Notes: generated from the letters alone by a model not told the origin. A stretch of DNA of 23,081 bases from Micromonosporaceae bacterium (GCA_019689695.1 JADGHA010000010.1:1-23081), one strand, 5' to 3'; positions 15,117 through 23,077 are shown, counted from the first letter of the stretch. Translations and numbers: made by a program.

Positions 15117-16667
15117 GTGGCAGGCCGTTCTAGTCTCCTGAGTGGACCTGGACGGGACGTACGACAGCGCTACGGGGGTGGCTACGCCATGCCGGCGACC
15201 GTCGCTGGACGGGACAGCCGCCTTGCCCGGGGCCATCGCGTCACTCGTGGGATCGATCGGCGCACGATCGTCCGGATCGGCATTGTGGTCGGCGCCGCCG
15301 TGCTGGCGGTGCTGGCTGTTCGCGTGTTCGGGCGGCCGTACAGCTTCTTCGATCTGAAGATCTACCACGGCGCGGTGAGCTGGTGGGTGGGCGGCGGAGA
15401 CCTGTACCAGTACATCGCCCCTGGCCTGACCCTCGGCTTCACGTACCCCCCGTTCGCGGCCCTGGTGATGCTGCCCATGGTCGAGCTGTCCGACACCGCG
15501 GCCGGCTGGGTCAACCTGGTGGTCAGCCTGGCCGCCCTGGCCGGGGTGCTGGTCGCGGTGCTGGTGCCGATCGCCGACCGGTACGGCTGGCCGCGCTGGT
15601 TCGTGGTGGCGCTGGCCGTGCCACTGGCCGGCGCGCTCGAGCCCAGCCGGGAGACGCTCGGCTTCGGGCAGGTGAACCTGCTGCTCTTCGCGCTGGTCAT
15701 GGCCGATCTGGTGGCCCTGCGCTGGCAGGGGCGCCGCTCCACGCGCATCGCCGGGCGAGGCCGGCCGACCGCGAACTCGCCGTCCGGGAGCGCGGCCCTG
15801 GCCCGGTTCTGGCGCAGCGGAGCCTGGGCCGGTGCCGGCACCGGCCTGGCCACCGCGATCAAGCTGACCCCGGCGATGTTCATCGTCTACCTGGTCGTGA
15901 CCAGACAGTGGCGGGCCGCGATGACCGCGCTGGGCACCGCGCTCGGCGTCACCGTGCTCACCTTCGCGGTCGCCGGCCGCGAGTCGGCCACCTACTTCAT
16001 CAGCGTGCTCTGGCAGACAGACCGGGTCGGCACGCAGGACATGACGCCCAACCAGTCACTGGCCGGGGTGCTGGCCCGGATGTACGACTCGGCCGACGCG
16101 CCGACCCTGCTCTGGCTGACCTTCTCGCTGGTGGTCGTCGTGGTCGGCCTGTCCCGCGCGGCCACCGCACACGCCGAGGGCGACGAGCTGGCCGCGTTCA
16201 CCCTGGTCGGGCTGACCGCGAACGTGGTCAGCCCGATCTCCTGGACGCACCACCTGGTCTTCGTCATCCCGGCGATCATCGTGCTGGCCGACCTGGCGCT
16301 GCGCCGCCGCGCGGCGAGCCGGGGCCTGGCCCAGCGAGGGGCCAGCGCCGGCGTGGCCGCCGCCCAGGGGTTGGCGATCGGGCTGCGCACGCCCATCTGG
16401 TTCCCCATGCTCACCGGCCTGCGGCACGCCTGCGCCGCCACCGGGCTGTACGTGCTGTTCCTGGTCTCGCCGATCTGGTTCTACGAGCACCGGCTGCCGG
16501 AGACCTCGCACTACGCGGACGGGCTGTGGGGCGTGCTGATGGAGAACTCCTTCGCCCTCGTGCTGATCGTGCTGGTGGTCCTGCTGCCGTGGCGGCCCGG
16601 CGCGGAGCCCGCTTTCTACCCCGAGCCCGGCCTTCGTCGCGCGCGCCCGGCGCCCGTCACCCGCTAG
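15117..16667 (+). CDS. GT87 (DUF2029) polyprenol-phosphate-mannose-type glycosyltransferase
   Basis: A 516-residue polytopic membrane enzyme of glycosyltransferase family 87, with a GT-C fold. Characterised mycobacterial members use polyprenyl-phosphate-mannose to add alpha-1,2-linked mannose to phosphatidylinositol mannosides and lipomannan. Visible features are a cytoplasmic N-terminus, a first helix (about 51-70), the extracytoplasmic loop with the conserved acidic residue in F-F-D-L-K-I-Y-H (Asp79), the family motif F-T-Y-P-P-F-A (108-114), and about ten more hydrophobic helices, with P-I-S-W-T-H-H in a late loop. GTG 15117 is chosen because AGGAGG (15105-15110) sits 6 nt upstream. An ATG at 15189 would remove 24 residues and also keep the whole domain. 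It is monocistronic and converges on moaE. The exact acceptor is unknown. Confidence 0.88.
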   Translation: MAGRSSLLSGPGRDVRQRYGGGYAMPATVAGRDSRLARGHRVTRGIDRRTIVRIGIVVGAAVLAVLAVRVFGRPYSFFDLKIYHGAVSWWVGGGDLYQYIAPGLTLGFTYPPFAALVMLPMVELSDTAAGWVNLVVSLAALAGVLVAVLVPIADRYGWPRWFVVALAVPLAGALEPSRETLGFGQVNLLLFALVMADLVALRWQGRRSTRIAGRGRPTANSPSGSAALARFWRSGAWAGAGTGLATAIKLTPAMFIVYLVVTRQWRAAMTALGTALGVTVLTFAVAGRESATYFISVLWQTDRVGTQDMTPNQSLAGVLARMYDSADAPTLLWLTFSLVVVVVGLSRAATAHAEGDELAAFTLVGLTANVVSPISWTHHLVFVIPAIIVLADLALRRRAASRGLAQRGASAGVAAAQGLAIGLRTPIWFPMLTGLRHACAATGLYVLFLVSPIWFYEHRLPETSHYADGLWGVLMENSFALVLIVLVVLLPWRPGAEPAFYPEPGLRRARPAPVTR

Positions 16668-16674
16668 CGGTGTG

Positions 16675-16716
16675 CTGTCCGAAGAGGAGCGGCCCCGCCC
16701 GCGGCCTCAGGGACAG
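16675..16716. terminator. Imperfect hairpin between convergent GT87 and moaE genes
   Basis: Arms ctgtcc (16675-16680) and ggacag (16711-16716), with an inner gagg (16684-16687) / cctc (16705-16708) pairing around a GC-rich loop. It spans the 39-bp gap and the moaE stop codon. The position suits a bidirectional terminator; the stem is interrupted and there is no T-run. Confidence 0.35.
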
Positions 16717-17117
16717 TTGACCCACTCTTCGGTGCCGTCGGCGAACACCTGCCGCTTCCACACCGGCAGCCGCGCCTTGACCTCGTCAACCAGCCGGGCG
16801 CAGGCGGCGAACGCCGCCGCGCGGTGCGCCGTGGCGACGGCCGCGGCGAGGGCCACGTCGCCGATGTCGAGCTTGCCGACCCGGTGCGACACCGCCACCG
16901 CGTAGACCTCCGGGTCCGCGGCGACCTCCGCGGCCACCTCCCGGAGTACCTGCTCCGCACTGGGGTGCGCCTCGTACTCCAAAAGGGTGACCGCCCGGCC
17001 GTGGTCGTGGTCGCGGACCACCCCGGCGAACGACACCACCGCGCCCGCCCGCGAGTCGGCCACCGCGCGCTCGTGTGCGGCCACGTCCAGCGCATCGGTG
17101 GTCACCGCGACAATCAC
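16707..17117 (-). CDS. moaE: Molybdopterin synthase catalytic subunit MoaE
   Basis: A 136-residue MoaE protein of usual length. With thiocarboxylated MoaD it inserts two sulfurs into cyclic pyranopterin monophosphate to make molybdopterin. Family motifs are G-A-V-V-S-F-A-G-V-V-R-D (about 24-35), L-E-Y-E-A-H-P (about 46-52), H-R-V-G-K-L-D-I-G-D (about 79-88) and the catalytic-lysine region V-K-A-R-L-P-V-W-K-R-Q-V-F near the C-terminus, followed by G-T-E-E-W-V. The GTG at 17117 overlaps the moeA stop (GTGA) and has GGAGAG just upstream; the frame is open further into moeA but without homology. It is the last gene of the minus-strand moaC-mog-moeA-moaE operon. Its MoaD partner is encoded about 14 kb away at 2575. 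Confidence 0.96.
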   Translation of the reverse strand: MIVAVTTDALDVAAHERAVADSRAGAVVSFAGVVRDHDHGRAVTLLEYEAHPSAEQVLREVAAEVAADPEVYAVAVSHRVGKLDIGDVALAAAVATAHRAAAFAACARLVDEVKARLPVWKRQVFADGTEEWVNCP

Positions 17118-18316
17118 GGTCGCTCTCCGTTCATCAACGGCAACGGTACTAGCGGTACCGAGTCGCCGGCCTGTCCCGTCGTGCGCGGGCGGATGACCGC
17201 GAAGCCGGCCGCCTGGGCCAGACCGCGCAGCATGGCGGAGCCGGCGTGTTTCAGGGGGTACGCCCGGCCGTCCTCGCCGAACCGCACCAGCGCCAGGTGG
17301 GTGTGGTCCCCCCGGCCGGGGATCGGCTCGCCGAGCGTGACCGTTGTGGTGCGGGGCGGCCGCCGGCCCTGCATGCCGGCGAGCAGCGGCTCGACCAGCG
17401 ACACCAGGGCGACCACCGCCGACTGCGGGTTGCCCGGCAGCCCGGCCAGGAAGGTCTCCCCGACCCTGGCGAGCAGCATCGGAAAGCCCGGGCGGACCGC
17501 GACCGTGTTCACCACGTACCGGGCACCGAGCGCCTCCAGCGCCGGGTGGAGGTGGTCGACCGGCCCGTGCATGGTCCCGCCGGTGGTGCAGACCAGGTCG
17601 GCGCCGCTCGCGATGGCCTGGCGCAACGCGTCGAGGTGTGCCTCCAGGGTGTCCTCGACCGGCCCGATGCTGTGCTCCACCGTGGCACCGAAGCGGCGCA
17701 GCCAGCCGGGGACCGCCGGCCCGAGCGCGTCGCGCACCCGCCCGGCGGCGGGCGGCCCGGCGGTGAGCAGCTCGTCGCCGAAGACCAGCAGGGCGGCCCG
17801 CAGTGGCGGCCGGGCGCGCAGCGTGTCGTACCCGCAGGCGGCGGCGAGGCCGACCACTGCCGGCGTCACCGGGGTCCCGTCCGGGAGCAGCTCCTCGCCT
17901 TTGTCCGCCTCCTCGCCCGGCTCCCGCCATTCCCGCTGCTCGCGCGGCACGCCGGTGACCATGTCACCGTCGCGAGTGGACTCCTCAACCCGGACCACCG
18001 CGGTCGTCCCGTCCGGCACCATCGCGCCGGTGGCGATCTCCACCGCGGTGCCGTCCTCGACCAGCGCCGGCGGGGTGCCGCCGGCGAACACCCGCCCGAC
18101 GATCCGCCACGGCGGCGCGCCACGCACCGCCCATCCATCCACACTGGAGGTCGGGAACGCCGGCAGGTCGGTCAGCGTGACCAGCGGCTCGGCCAGGGTG
18201 TGCCCGTCCGCCCGGGCGAGCGGCACGTCGATCGGTTCCCGGGCCACCGCGACCCCGGCGGCGTACGCCGCGGCGCGCGCTTCGGCCCAGTCCACCGCCT
18301 TGCCCTCGTGGCTCAC
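17114..18316 (-). CDS. moeA: Molybdopterin molybdotransferase MoeA
   Basis: A 400-residue protein of normal MoeA length. It inserts molybdate into adenylylated molybdopterin to give Moco. Domain order follows the family: a linker/domain I start with S-S-V-D-G-W-A-V (57-64), a G-A-M-V-P-D-G-T-T-A-V-V segment (97-108), then the MoCF-biosynthesis domain with F-G-D-E-L (179-183), T-T-G-G-T-M-H-G-P-V-D (244-254, the T-G-G-x-S/T-x-G-x-x-D signature), R-P-G-F-P (275-279) and G-L-P-G-N-P-Q-S-A-V (292-301), and a beta-rich C-terminal domain from about 322. The usual Lys of P-G-K-P is Phe here. The GTG at 18316 lies 9 nt after the mog stop with only a weak ribosome site, so coupled translation is likely. 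Its stop overlaps the moaE start. Confidence 0.96.
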   Translation of the reverse strand: MSHEGKAVDWAEARAAAYAAGVAVAREPIDVPLARADGHTLAEPLVTLTDLPAFPTSSVDGWAVRGAPPWRIVGRVFAGGTPPALVEDGTAVEIATGAMVPDGTTAVVRVEESTRDGDMVTGVPREQREWREPGEEADKGEELLPDGTPVTPAVVGLAAACGYDTLRARPPLRAALLVFGDELLTAGPPAAGRVRDALGPAVPGWLRRFGATVEHSIGPVEDTLEAHLDALRQAIASGADLVCTTGGTMHGPVDHLHPALEALGARYVVNTVAVRPGFPMLLARVGETFLAGLPGNPQSAVVALVSLVEPLLAGMQGRRPPRTTTVTLGEPIPGRGDHTHLALVRFGEDGRAYPLKHAGSAMLRGLAQAAGFAVIRPRTTGQAGDSVPLVPLPLMNGERP

Positions 18317-18325
18317 CGGCCCAGC

Positions 18326-18802
18326 CTAACCCGCGGCGTGGTCTCCGCCGGCCAGTTGATCTACCGCATGGGCGAGGATCGGCCCGAGCACCGCGAGCCC
18401 GTCCTTGGCACCGCCCGTCGAACCGGGCAAATTGACGACGAGCGTCCGCCCCGCCACGCCGGCCAGACCCCGGGAGAGCGCCGCCGTCGGCACCTTCTCC
18501 CGCCCGTACGCCCGGATCGCCTCCGCGATGCCCGGGATCTCATAGTCCAGCACCTCGCGGGTGACGTCCGGCGTGCGGTCGGTGGGGGTGATGCCGGTGC
18601 CCCCGCTGGTGAGCACCACCTCCACCCCGTCGGCAATGGCGGCCCGCAGCGCGGTGGCGACCGGCTCGCCGTCGGGCACCACCACCGGGTCCGGCGTCTC
18701 GAAGCCGAGCGAACGCAGGCCCTCGACGAGCAACGGCCCGCTGGTGTCGGCGTACACCCCGGCGGCGGCCCGATTGGACGCGACGATGACCCGCGCTCTC
18801 AC
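18326..18802 (-). CDS. mog: MogA/MoaB-type molybdopterin adenylyltransferase
   Basis: A 158-residue single MoCF-biosynthesis domain. MogA-type proteins adenylylate molybdopterin with ATP, preparing it for MoeA. The signature L-T-S-G-G-T-G is at 64-70, followed by I-T-P-T-D-R-T-P-D-V-T (71-81), and V-N-L-P-G-S-T-G-G-A-K-D-G-L at 123-136. MogA and MoaB are close homologues; the operon between moaC and moeA supports a role in this pathway but does not settle the name. The GTG at 18802 overlaps the moaC stop (GTGA), and the length then matches the family. Upstream extension in the same frame lies within moaC and has no homology. Confidence 0.93.
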   Translation of the reverse strand: MRARVIVASNRAAAGVYADTSGPLLVEGLRSLGFETPDPVVVPDGEPVATALRAAIADGVEVVLTSGGTGITPTDRTPDVTREVLDYEIPGIAEAIRAYGREKVPTAALSRGLAGVAGRTLVVNLPGSTGGAKDGLAVLGPILAHAVDQLAGGDHAAG

Positions 18803-19290
18803 CGCCGGTCCTCCGGGCGTACCCACTCGCCGGTCTTGCCGCCTTCCTTGCGCAGCACGCGTACCCCCTCGATGGAGGCGGCGGGGTCGACGGCCTTGAC
18901 CATGTCGATCATGGCGAGCCCGGCGGCGGCCACCGAGGTCAGCGCCTCCATCTCCACGCCCGTCCGGTCGGCGGTCTTGACCGTCGCGGTGATCTCCACG
19001 CTCGACTCCCGCACGTCCAGGTCCACGGTGACGGAATGCACCGCGATCGGATGGCACAGCGGGACGAGATCCGGCGTGCGCTTGGCCGCCATGATCCCGG
19101 CGAGCCGGGCGACCGCGAGCGCGTCGCCCTTGGGGAGGGCATCGGCTTGGAGGAGCGCGATGACCTCGGGGGTGGTGACGACCCGACCGGCGGCGACCGC
19201 CCGGCGCACGGTCACCGCCTTGCCGGAGACGTCGACCATCCGCGCCGCGCCGGCCTCGTCCACATGGGTCAGCCGTCTGGAGTCACTCAC
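18799..19290 (-). CDS. moaC: Cyclic pyranopterin monophosphate synthase MoaC
   Basis: A 163-residue MoaC protein. It converts the MoaA product 3',8-cyclo-GTP to cyclic pyranopterin monophosphate. Conserved segments are M-V-D-V-S-G-K (18-24), K-G-D-A-L-A-V-A-R-L-A-G-I-M-A-A-K-R-T (54-72), L-V-P-L-C-H-P (75-81), T-G-V-E-M-E-A-L-T (109-117) and A-M-I-D-M-V-K-A-V-D (125-134); the last holds the Asp and Lys matching the E. coli catalytic pair Asp128/Lys131. The GTG start at 19290 overlaps by 8 nt the end of a small upstream ORF, so it may be translationally coupled to it. It is the first recognised gene of the minus-strand Moco operon. Confidence 0.97.
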   Translation of the reverse strand: MSDSRRLTHVDEAGAARMVDVSGKAVTVRRAVAAGRVVTTPEVIALLQADALPKGDALAVARLAGIMAAKRTPDLVPLCHPIAVHSVTVDLDVRESSVEITATVKTADRTGVEMEALTSVAAAGLAMIDMVKAVDPAASIEGVRVLRKEGGKTGEWVRPEDRR

Positions 19291-19546
19291 GCGGCAAGCC
19301 TATGCGGCGGGCGAGCCGCCGGGTCAACGCAGGCTGGGTGGAGCGTGGCCGGAAACCGACGAGGACCCAATCACCCGGCCGTAGCTGCTGGACGCGCTCG
19401 TGCCGGCCCGGCGACAACCGTGCCGGCACGGCGTCCCGCTCCCGGTCGGGGAGTGGCTCACAGCCGATCGGGACGCCCGGCCCGGACAACGGCGGGTAGG
19501 GGGACCCGTTGACCGGTCCCAGAACCCCTGACGTCCCGATCGGCAC
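19283..19546 (-). CDS. Small uncharacterised ORF heading the moaC operon
   Basis: An 87-residue ORF whose family I do not recognise. It is Pro/Gly/Arg-rich. The C-terminal half (about 42-87) looks most protein-like: R-L-S-P-G-R-H-E-R-V-Q-Q-L-R-P-G-D-W-V-L-V-G-F, then an Arg-rich end A-L-T-R-R-L-A-R-R-I-G-L-P-R-E. No signal peptide or membrane helix is seen. Third codon positions are mostly G or C. The stop overlaps the moaC start by 8 nt, and the GTG at 19546 is preceded by TAGCTT with 6 nt between, matching the leaderless pattern of other genes here. It may be a real small protein, a leader peptide coupling translation to moaC, or a chance ORF. An internal GTG in the middle could be an alternative start. 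Confidence 0.45.
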   Translation of the reverse strand: MPIGTSGVLGPVNGSPYPPLSGPGVPIGCEPLPDRERDAVPARLSPGRHERVQQLRPGDWVLVGFRPRSTQPALTRRLARRIGLPRE

Positions 19547-19552
19547 GACGCG

Positions 19553-19558
19553 AAGCTA
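19553..19558 (-). promoter_or_regulatory. Candidate -10 element for the moaC operon
   Basis: On the minus strand TAGCTT ends 6 nt before GTG 19546. A weak -35-like TCGACT lies about 18 bp further upstream, inside the terminator of the preceding gene. This would make the operon transcript leaderless at the small ORF. Confidence 0.4.
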
Positions 19559-19572
19559 GGAGGCGGGCCGAC

Positions 19573-19594
19573 AAAAAGTCGATAAGAAATCGAC
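19573..19594 (-). terminator. Rho-independent-like terminator of the SARP gene
   Basis: Read on the minus strand: stem gtcgat, loop ttctt, stem atcgac, then five T residues. It begins 11 nt after the TAA stop at 19606. The stem is short (6 bp), but the T-run is rare in this GC-rich sequence. It separates the regulator gene from the moaC operon in the same direction. Confidence 0.6.
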
Positions 19595-19605
19595 AGCCGT
19601 CCGCA

Positions 19606-22600
19606 TTACGGGAGGGCACCGGCCGACGCGGGCTGTACGGCGGGGTACAGCGCGGTGGCCTCGGCCCGGGCGGCCGCGGCAGCGATGTGGTCACCCGCGG
19701 CCTCGTGGATCTCCGCCATGAGGTCGAACGCTTGGGCCTGGTGGACAACCGCGCCGATCCGCCGGGAGTCATCAAGTGCCTCCTCGGCCAACTGCTTCGC
19801 CGGCCTCAACTCACCCTGGGCCAGCCGTACGGCAGCCGTGGTGGACGAGGCGACAATCTTGGTCAGCGGCTCGAGCAACAGTCCCCAGCGGCTCTGGATC
19901 CTGGCCGCTAGACGCCCAGCTTCGTCGATGTCTCCCTCGGCCAGCATGGTGCGGGTGAGCGCGCAGAGTCCCATGACCTCGCCGCTCAGGTCGCCGGCCC
20001 GCTCGCACCACGACACCACTTCGCGGAAGGCGGCAGCCGCGGGATCCGTGCGGCCCACCCGCAATTGGGCCTCGCCATACCACAAGAGCACGAGCAATGG
20101 TGGCAGGACGCCGCCGCACCGGCGACTCACCCTCATGGCGGACTCGAGGTCGCGGACGGCTGCGTCGATGTTGCCGGCAGTGAGCTGGACCTGTCCCAGG
20201 CCCAGCAGTGCCAGGGCCTCCGCACCTAGATCAACATCGCGGCTCGCGGCCAGCATCGTCTCGTAACGGTCTCTGGCCGCATCGAGCCTCCCCTGCTGCC
20301 GATCCTTTCGGGCGAGCAGCCACTGGCAAGCAGCGAGGCCAAGCATGTCGTTTTCGGCAGCAAACAGGGCCTCGGCCTCCTCAAAGAGAGAACGGGCCCG
20401 TGGCCACGCCCCACGCTCACTTTGGGCCGTACCGAACGCCATCAACATGATGGCCTCACCTCGCCGGCTACCCTGGCGGCGTGCGGCAGCCAGCCCTATG
20501 GTGTGCACGATCAGGGTCTCATCGTGCAGTTCTCGATGCGACAGCAGCATCTCCGACACGCAGCTCAGCCGCCAGCACTCCGCAAGCAGGCCGCTCTCGG
20601 CCGCTTGACGGACGGCGGAGACAAAAGCGGCGCGCTCCGCTTCAATCCATGCCAGCGGGTTCTGCGACACCTTCTCGACGGTAGGGCGATCGAGCATGGC
20701 GTTGCCGATCTCCTGGCCGACGCGGACTCGGTAGCTATGGCCGTACAACGCCTTCTCGCCTGCGGCGACAAGCCCGAGCCAGTGATGGAGGACGTTGCGG
20801 ATCGCCGCGAGGCGATCGGCTTCTGGCTCCTCCGTAGCGGCTCGTTCGCGGGCATACACCCGGATCAGGTCATGCAGGTGGTAGCGGACCTGGCCCACGG
20901 CGTCGGTACCCGCAGCCTGGACCAGGTGTGCGGCGATGAGCCGATCCAGTCCTTCTTCCGCCGCCGGCACGGTCTGATCGGCCACAGCTGCGGCAGTCCA
21001 AGCGGCGAAGTCCGGGGCGTCCAAAAGGGAGATCCGACGCAGGAGCGTGCGGTCGGCGGCACTGAGTCGCTGGTAGCTGAAGTCCAGACTGGTGCGGACG
21101 GCCAACCCCGCGTGGGCGAGGTGGTCGAGCCGGTGCCGCTCCTCCGCGAGGCGCGCCACGTACGCGGCAATAGTCCGATGTGGAGACGATGCCAGCTTGA
21201 CGCCGACGACCCGGAGGGCCAGCGGCAGACCACCGCACAGTTGCGTCAGCTTCTCGGCGGCGGCCGGTTCGGCGCGCACCCGTGCCGCACCCGCCGTCTT
21301 GCTCAGCAAGGCCAGGGAGCTGTCGGTACTCAGGACATCAAGCTCCACCGACGCCATGCCGACCAGGCCGGCAAGCCGGTAGCGGCTGGTCACCAGCACC
21401 GCGCAGGTGGAGGTTCCCGGCAGCAAGGGGCGGACCTGTTCCTCACCGGCGGCGTTGTCCAGGACTACCAGCACCCGCCGGTCGGCGAGAATGCTGCGGT
21501 AGAGCCCTTCCCGTTCCTGAGCGTCGTGCGGGACGGCCTGCCCAGGCACGCCCAATGCGCGAAGGAACCGGGCAAGAACCTCGACCGGATCGAGCGGATG
21601 ACTGTCCGCACCTCGCAGGTTCACGAAGAGTTGCCCGTCGGAGTAGCTGGCTCGCAGTTGGTGGGCCACGTGCACAGCAAGGCTCGTCTTGCCCACACCT
21701 GCCGGACCCACGATGGCGCAGGTCGGCACGGTGGTGCCGCCGGCGGGCCTGCCGAGCAGCGCGCTCACCTGCTTGAGCTCGGCGTCCCGGCCGACGAAAT
21801 CGACCAGGTCCGCAGGTAGCTCCGCCGGCTTGTGCACCGGCAAACGATGTGACGTCAGGACAGGCAGGGGGTCCTCGGCTACCTCGCCCTCAAGGATCGC
21901 GCGGTGCAGTTGGCGGAGCTCCGGCCCTGGGTCGATTCCCAGTTGCTTCCGCAGCGCGCTGCGCGCGTCGTCATATATCGATAGCGCTCCAGCGATGTCG
22001 CCCGACCGGCAGAGCGCCTTCATTAGCAATCCATATGCACGTTCTCTTAGCGGATGCAAATGCACGTGCGAATGCAAGATCCGTATGACTTCCACGGGGT
22101 CGTCAAGCGCCAGGAGCGTCTCGGCTAGTTCTTCGGTAATCGCCAGTTGCTCCTCCGTTACCGCGGCGACCCGGCTGGCGAGCGACGGCCCAACCGACAG
22201 GCCGGCGAGCATCGGTCCTTGCCAATGCCTCAGGGCGCTCCGGAACGCCGTGGCGGCGGCCGCGAGGTTCCCGGCTCGCAGCGACTGACGCCCGTCGGCC
22301 GTGTGGGATGAGAAGGCGAGAAGATCCAGCTCTGCTGGCTCCGCGTTGAATTGGTACCCGGAGCCCCGCCGTACCAGCCGACCTCCGCGCCCCTCGGCGG
22401 CCTCGAACATCCGGCGGATACTCCCTGCGTAGCCACGCACGTTGGCTACCGCCGACGCTGGTGGCGCCTCCGGCCACAACTCGTCCACCAACTCGTCCAT
22501 CCCGACCGCGCGGCCTGCGTGTACAGCCAGCATCGCTAGCACGACCTGCTGCTTCCGCGGGCCGAGCGGCAGTGCTGAGCCAGCCGCCCGCACCTCGAGC

Positions 22601-22653
22601 GGCCCCAGCACGGATAGCTCAACGGTCCGTTCCCTCGCGGTCACACCAGACAT
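19606..22653 (-). CDS. AfsR/SARP-family transcriptional regulator with NB-ARC and TPR
   Basis: A 1015-residue regulator with the full AfsR-type plan. Residues about 11-100 are an OmpR-like winged-helix DNA-binding domain (V-L-G-P-L-E-V, L-P-L-G-P-R-K-Q-Q, L-V-D-E-L-W-P, V-R-G-Y-A-G-S-I-R-R). About 108-255 are a bacterial transcriptional activation domain (L-D-L-L-A-F, R-E-R-A-Y-G-L-L-M-K-A-L, G-I-D-P-G-P-E-L). An NB-ARC ATPase follows, with Walker A G-P-A-G-V-G-K-T (316-323), Walker B V-L-V-V-L-D-N (394-400), T-S-R-Y-R (422-426) and G-L-P-L-A-L (475-480). The rest is helical with TPR-like repeats. Such proteins activate secondary-metabolite or developmental genes. The start is uncertain: ATG 22653 fits SARP N-termini, but ATG 22737, preceded by GGAAAG, would add 28 residues. 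The gene ends in TAA with a terminator at 19573-19594. Its target is not visible and may lie past the right edge. Confidence 0.92.
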   Translation of the reverse strand: MSGVTARERTVELSVLGPLEVRAAGSALPLGPRKQQVVLAMLAVHAGRAVGMDELVDELWPEAPPASAVANVRGYAGSIRRMFEAAEGRGGRLVRRGSGYQFNAEPAELDLLAFSSHTADGRQSLRAGNLAAAATAFRSALRHWQGPMLAGLSVGPSLASRVAAVTEEQLAITEELAETLLALDDPVEVIRILHSHVHLHPLRERAYGLLMKALCRSGDIAGALSIYDDARSALRKQLGIDPGPELRQLHRAILEGEVAEDPLPVLTSHRLPVHKPAELPADLVDFVGRDAELKQVSALLGRPAGGTTVPTCAIVGPAGVGKTSLAVHVAHQLRASYSDGQLFVNLRGADSHPLDPVEVLARFLRALGVPGQAVPHDAQEREGLYRSILADRRVLVVLDNAAGEEQVRPLLPGTSTCAVLVTSRYRLAGLVGMASVELDVLSTDSSLALLSKTAGAARVRAEPAAAEKLTQLCGGLPLALRVVGVKLASSPHRTIAAYVARLAEERHRLDHLAHAGLAVRTSLDFSYQRLSAADRTLLRRISLLDAPDFAAWTAAAVADQTVPAAEEGLDRLIAAHLVQAAGTDAVGQVRYHLHDLIRVYARERAATEEPEADRLAAIRNVLHHWLGLVAAGEKALYGHSYRVRVGQEIGNAMLDRPTVEKVSQNPLAWIEAERAAFVSAVRQAAESGLLAECWRLSCVSEMLLSHRELHDETLIVHTIGLAAARRQGSRRGEAIMLMAFGTAQSERGAWPRARSLFEEAEALFAAENDMLGLAACQWLLARKDRQQGRLDAARDRYETMLAASRDVDLGAEALALLGLGQVQLTAGNIDAAVRDLESAMRVSRRCGGVLPPLLVLLWYGEAQLRVGRTDPAAAAFREVVSWCERAGDLSGEVMGLCALTRTMLAEGDIDEAGRLAARIQSRWGLLLEPLTKIVASSTTAAVRLAQGELRPAKQLAEEALDDSRRIGAVVHQAQAFDLMAEIHEAAGDHIAAAAARAEATALYPAVQPASAGALP

Positions 22654-22750
22654 GGACGGCCACCACCCCACGTGCCACCACGCACTGTACAGAAGTCGAT
22701 GCGCCAACACTGCCCGGCTGATGACCGGCGCCCGCATCGCACTCTTTCCG

Positions 22751-22772
22751 CGGTCGATCGGTCCGTCGACCG
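22751..22772. promoter_or_regulatory. Inverted repeat, possible operator upstream of the SARP gene
   Basis: Perfect 7-bp arms cggtcga (22751-22757) and tcgaccg (22766-22772) around an 8-nt centre. The segment also contains two direct GTCGAYC heptamers 12 bp apart (22753 and 22765), close to the 11-bp heptamer spacing bound by SARP proteins. It lies 13 bp upstream of ATG 22737 or 97 bp upstream of ATG 22653. Autoregulation is a guess. Confidence 0.4.
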
Positions 22773-23051
22773 AACATCAATGGCCAACCGGTCTCGGAAG
22801 AGTGGAATACTCGATAGCGGCGAACGCGGTCCGCGAAGGCGGGCACAATACGTGAACTATTCGGGCACACCGCACTTCCCAAAGGCGAGTCGAGCGAGGC
22901 CATGGAACACAACGGCAGGCCGACTCCGGCGTCGGCGGCAAAACAAGGCCCGTGCCTGACGCCCCGCTCGGGAGAATTTGCACGAATCACCGGGATTTTA
23001 TGACAGCATTCTGCTCCTAGATCCGGACTCTCCGTACAGAACGCCACGAAC

Positions 23052-23077
23052 TTGTCGTATTGTGAATAGAACGACAA
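23052..23077. repeat. Inverted repeat at the right edge
   Basis: Arms ttgtcgt (23052-23058) and acgacaa (23071-23077) with a 12-nt AT-rich loop, in the least GC-rich part of the window. It could be an operator or a terminator belonging to a gene outside the window. Confidence 0.35.

Noticed and set aside
13026..15368. 780-residue open frame on the minus strand
   Set aside because: It overlaps the ATPase and DoxX-like genes antisense, both of which have clear motifs; the minus-strand product has none.
17246..19384. 712-residue open frame on the plus strand
   Set aside because: It lies antisense to moeA, mog and moaC, which are certain; its composition is a typical shadow.
22619..23077. 152-residue minus-strand ORF at the right edge
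   Set aside because: It overlaps the start of the SARP gene in another frame, has random-looking composition rich in Cys, His and Ser, and has no recognisable domain.
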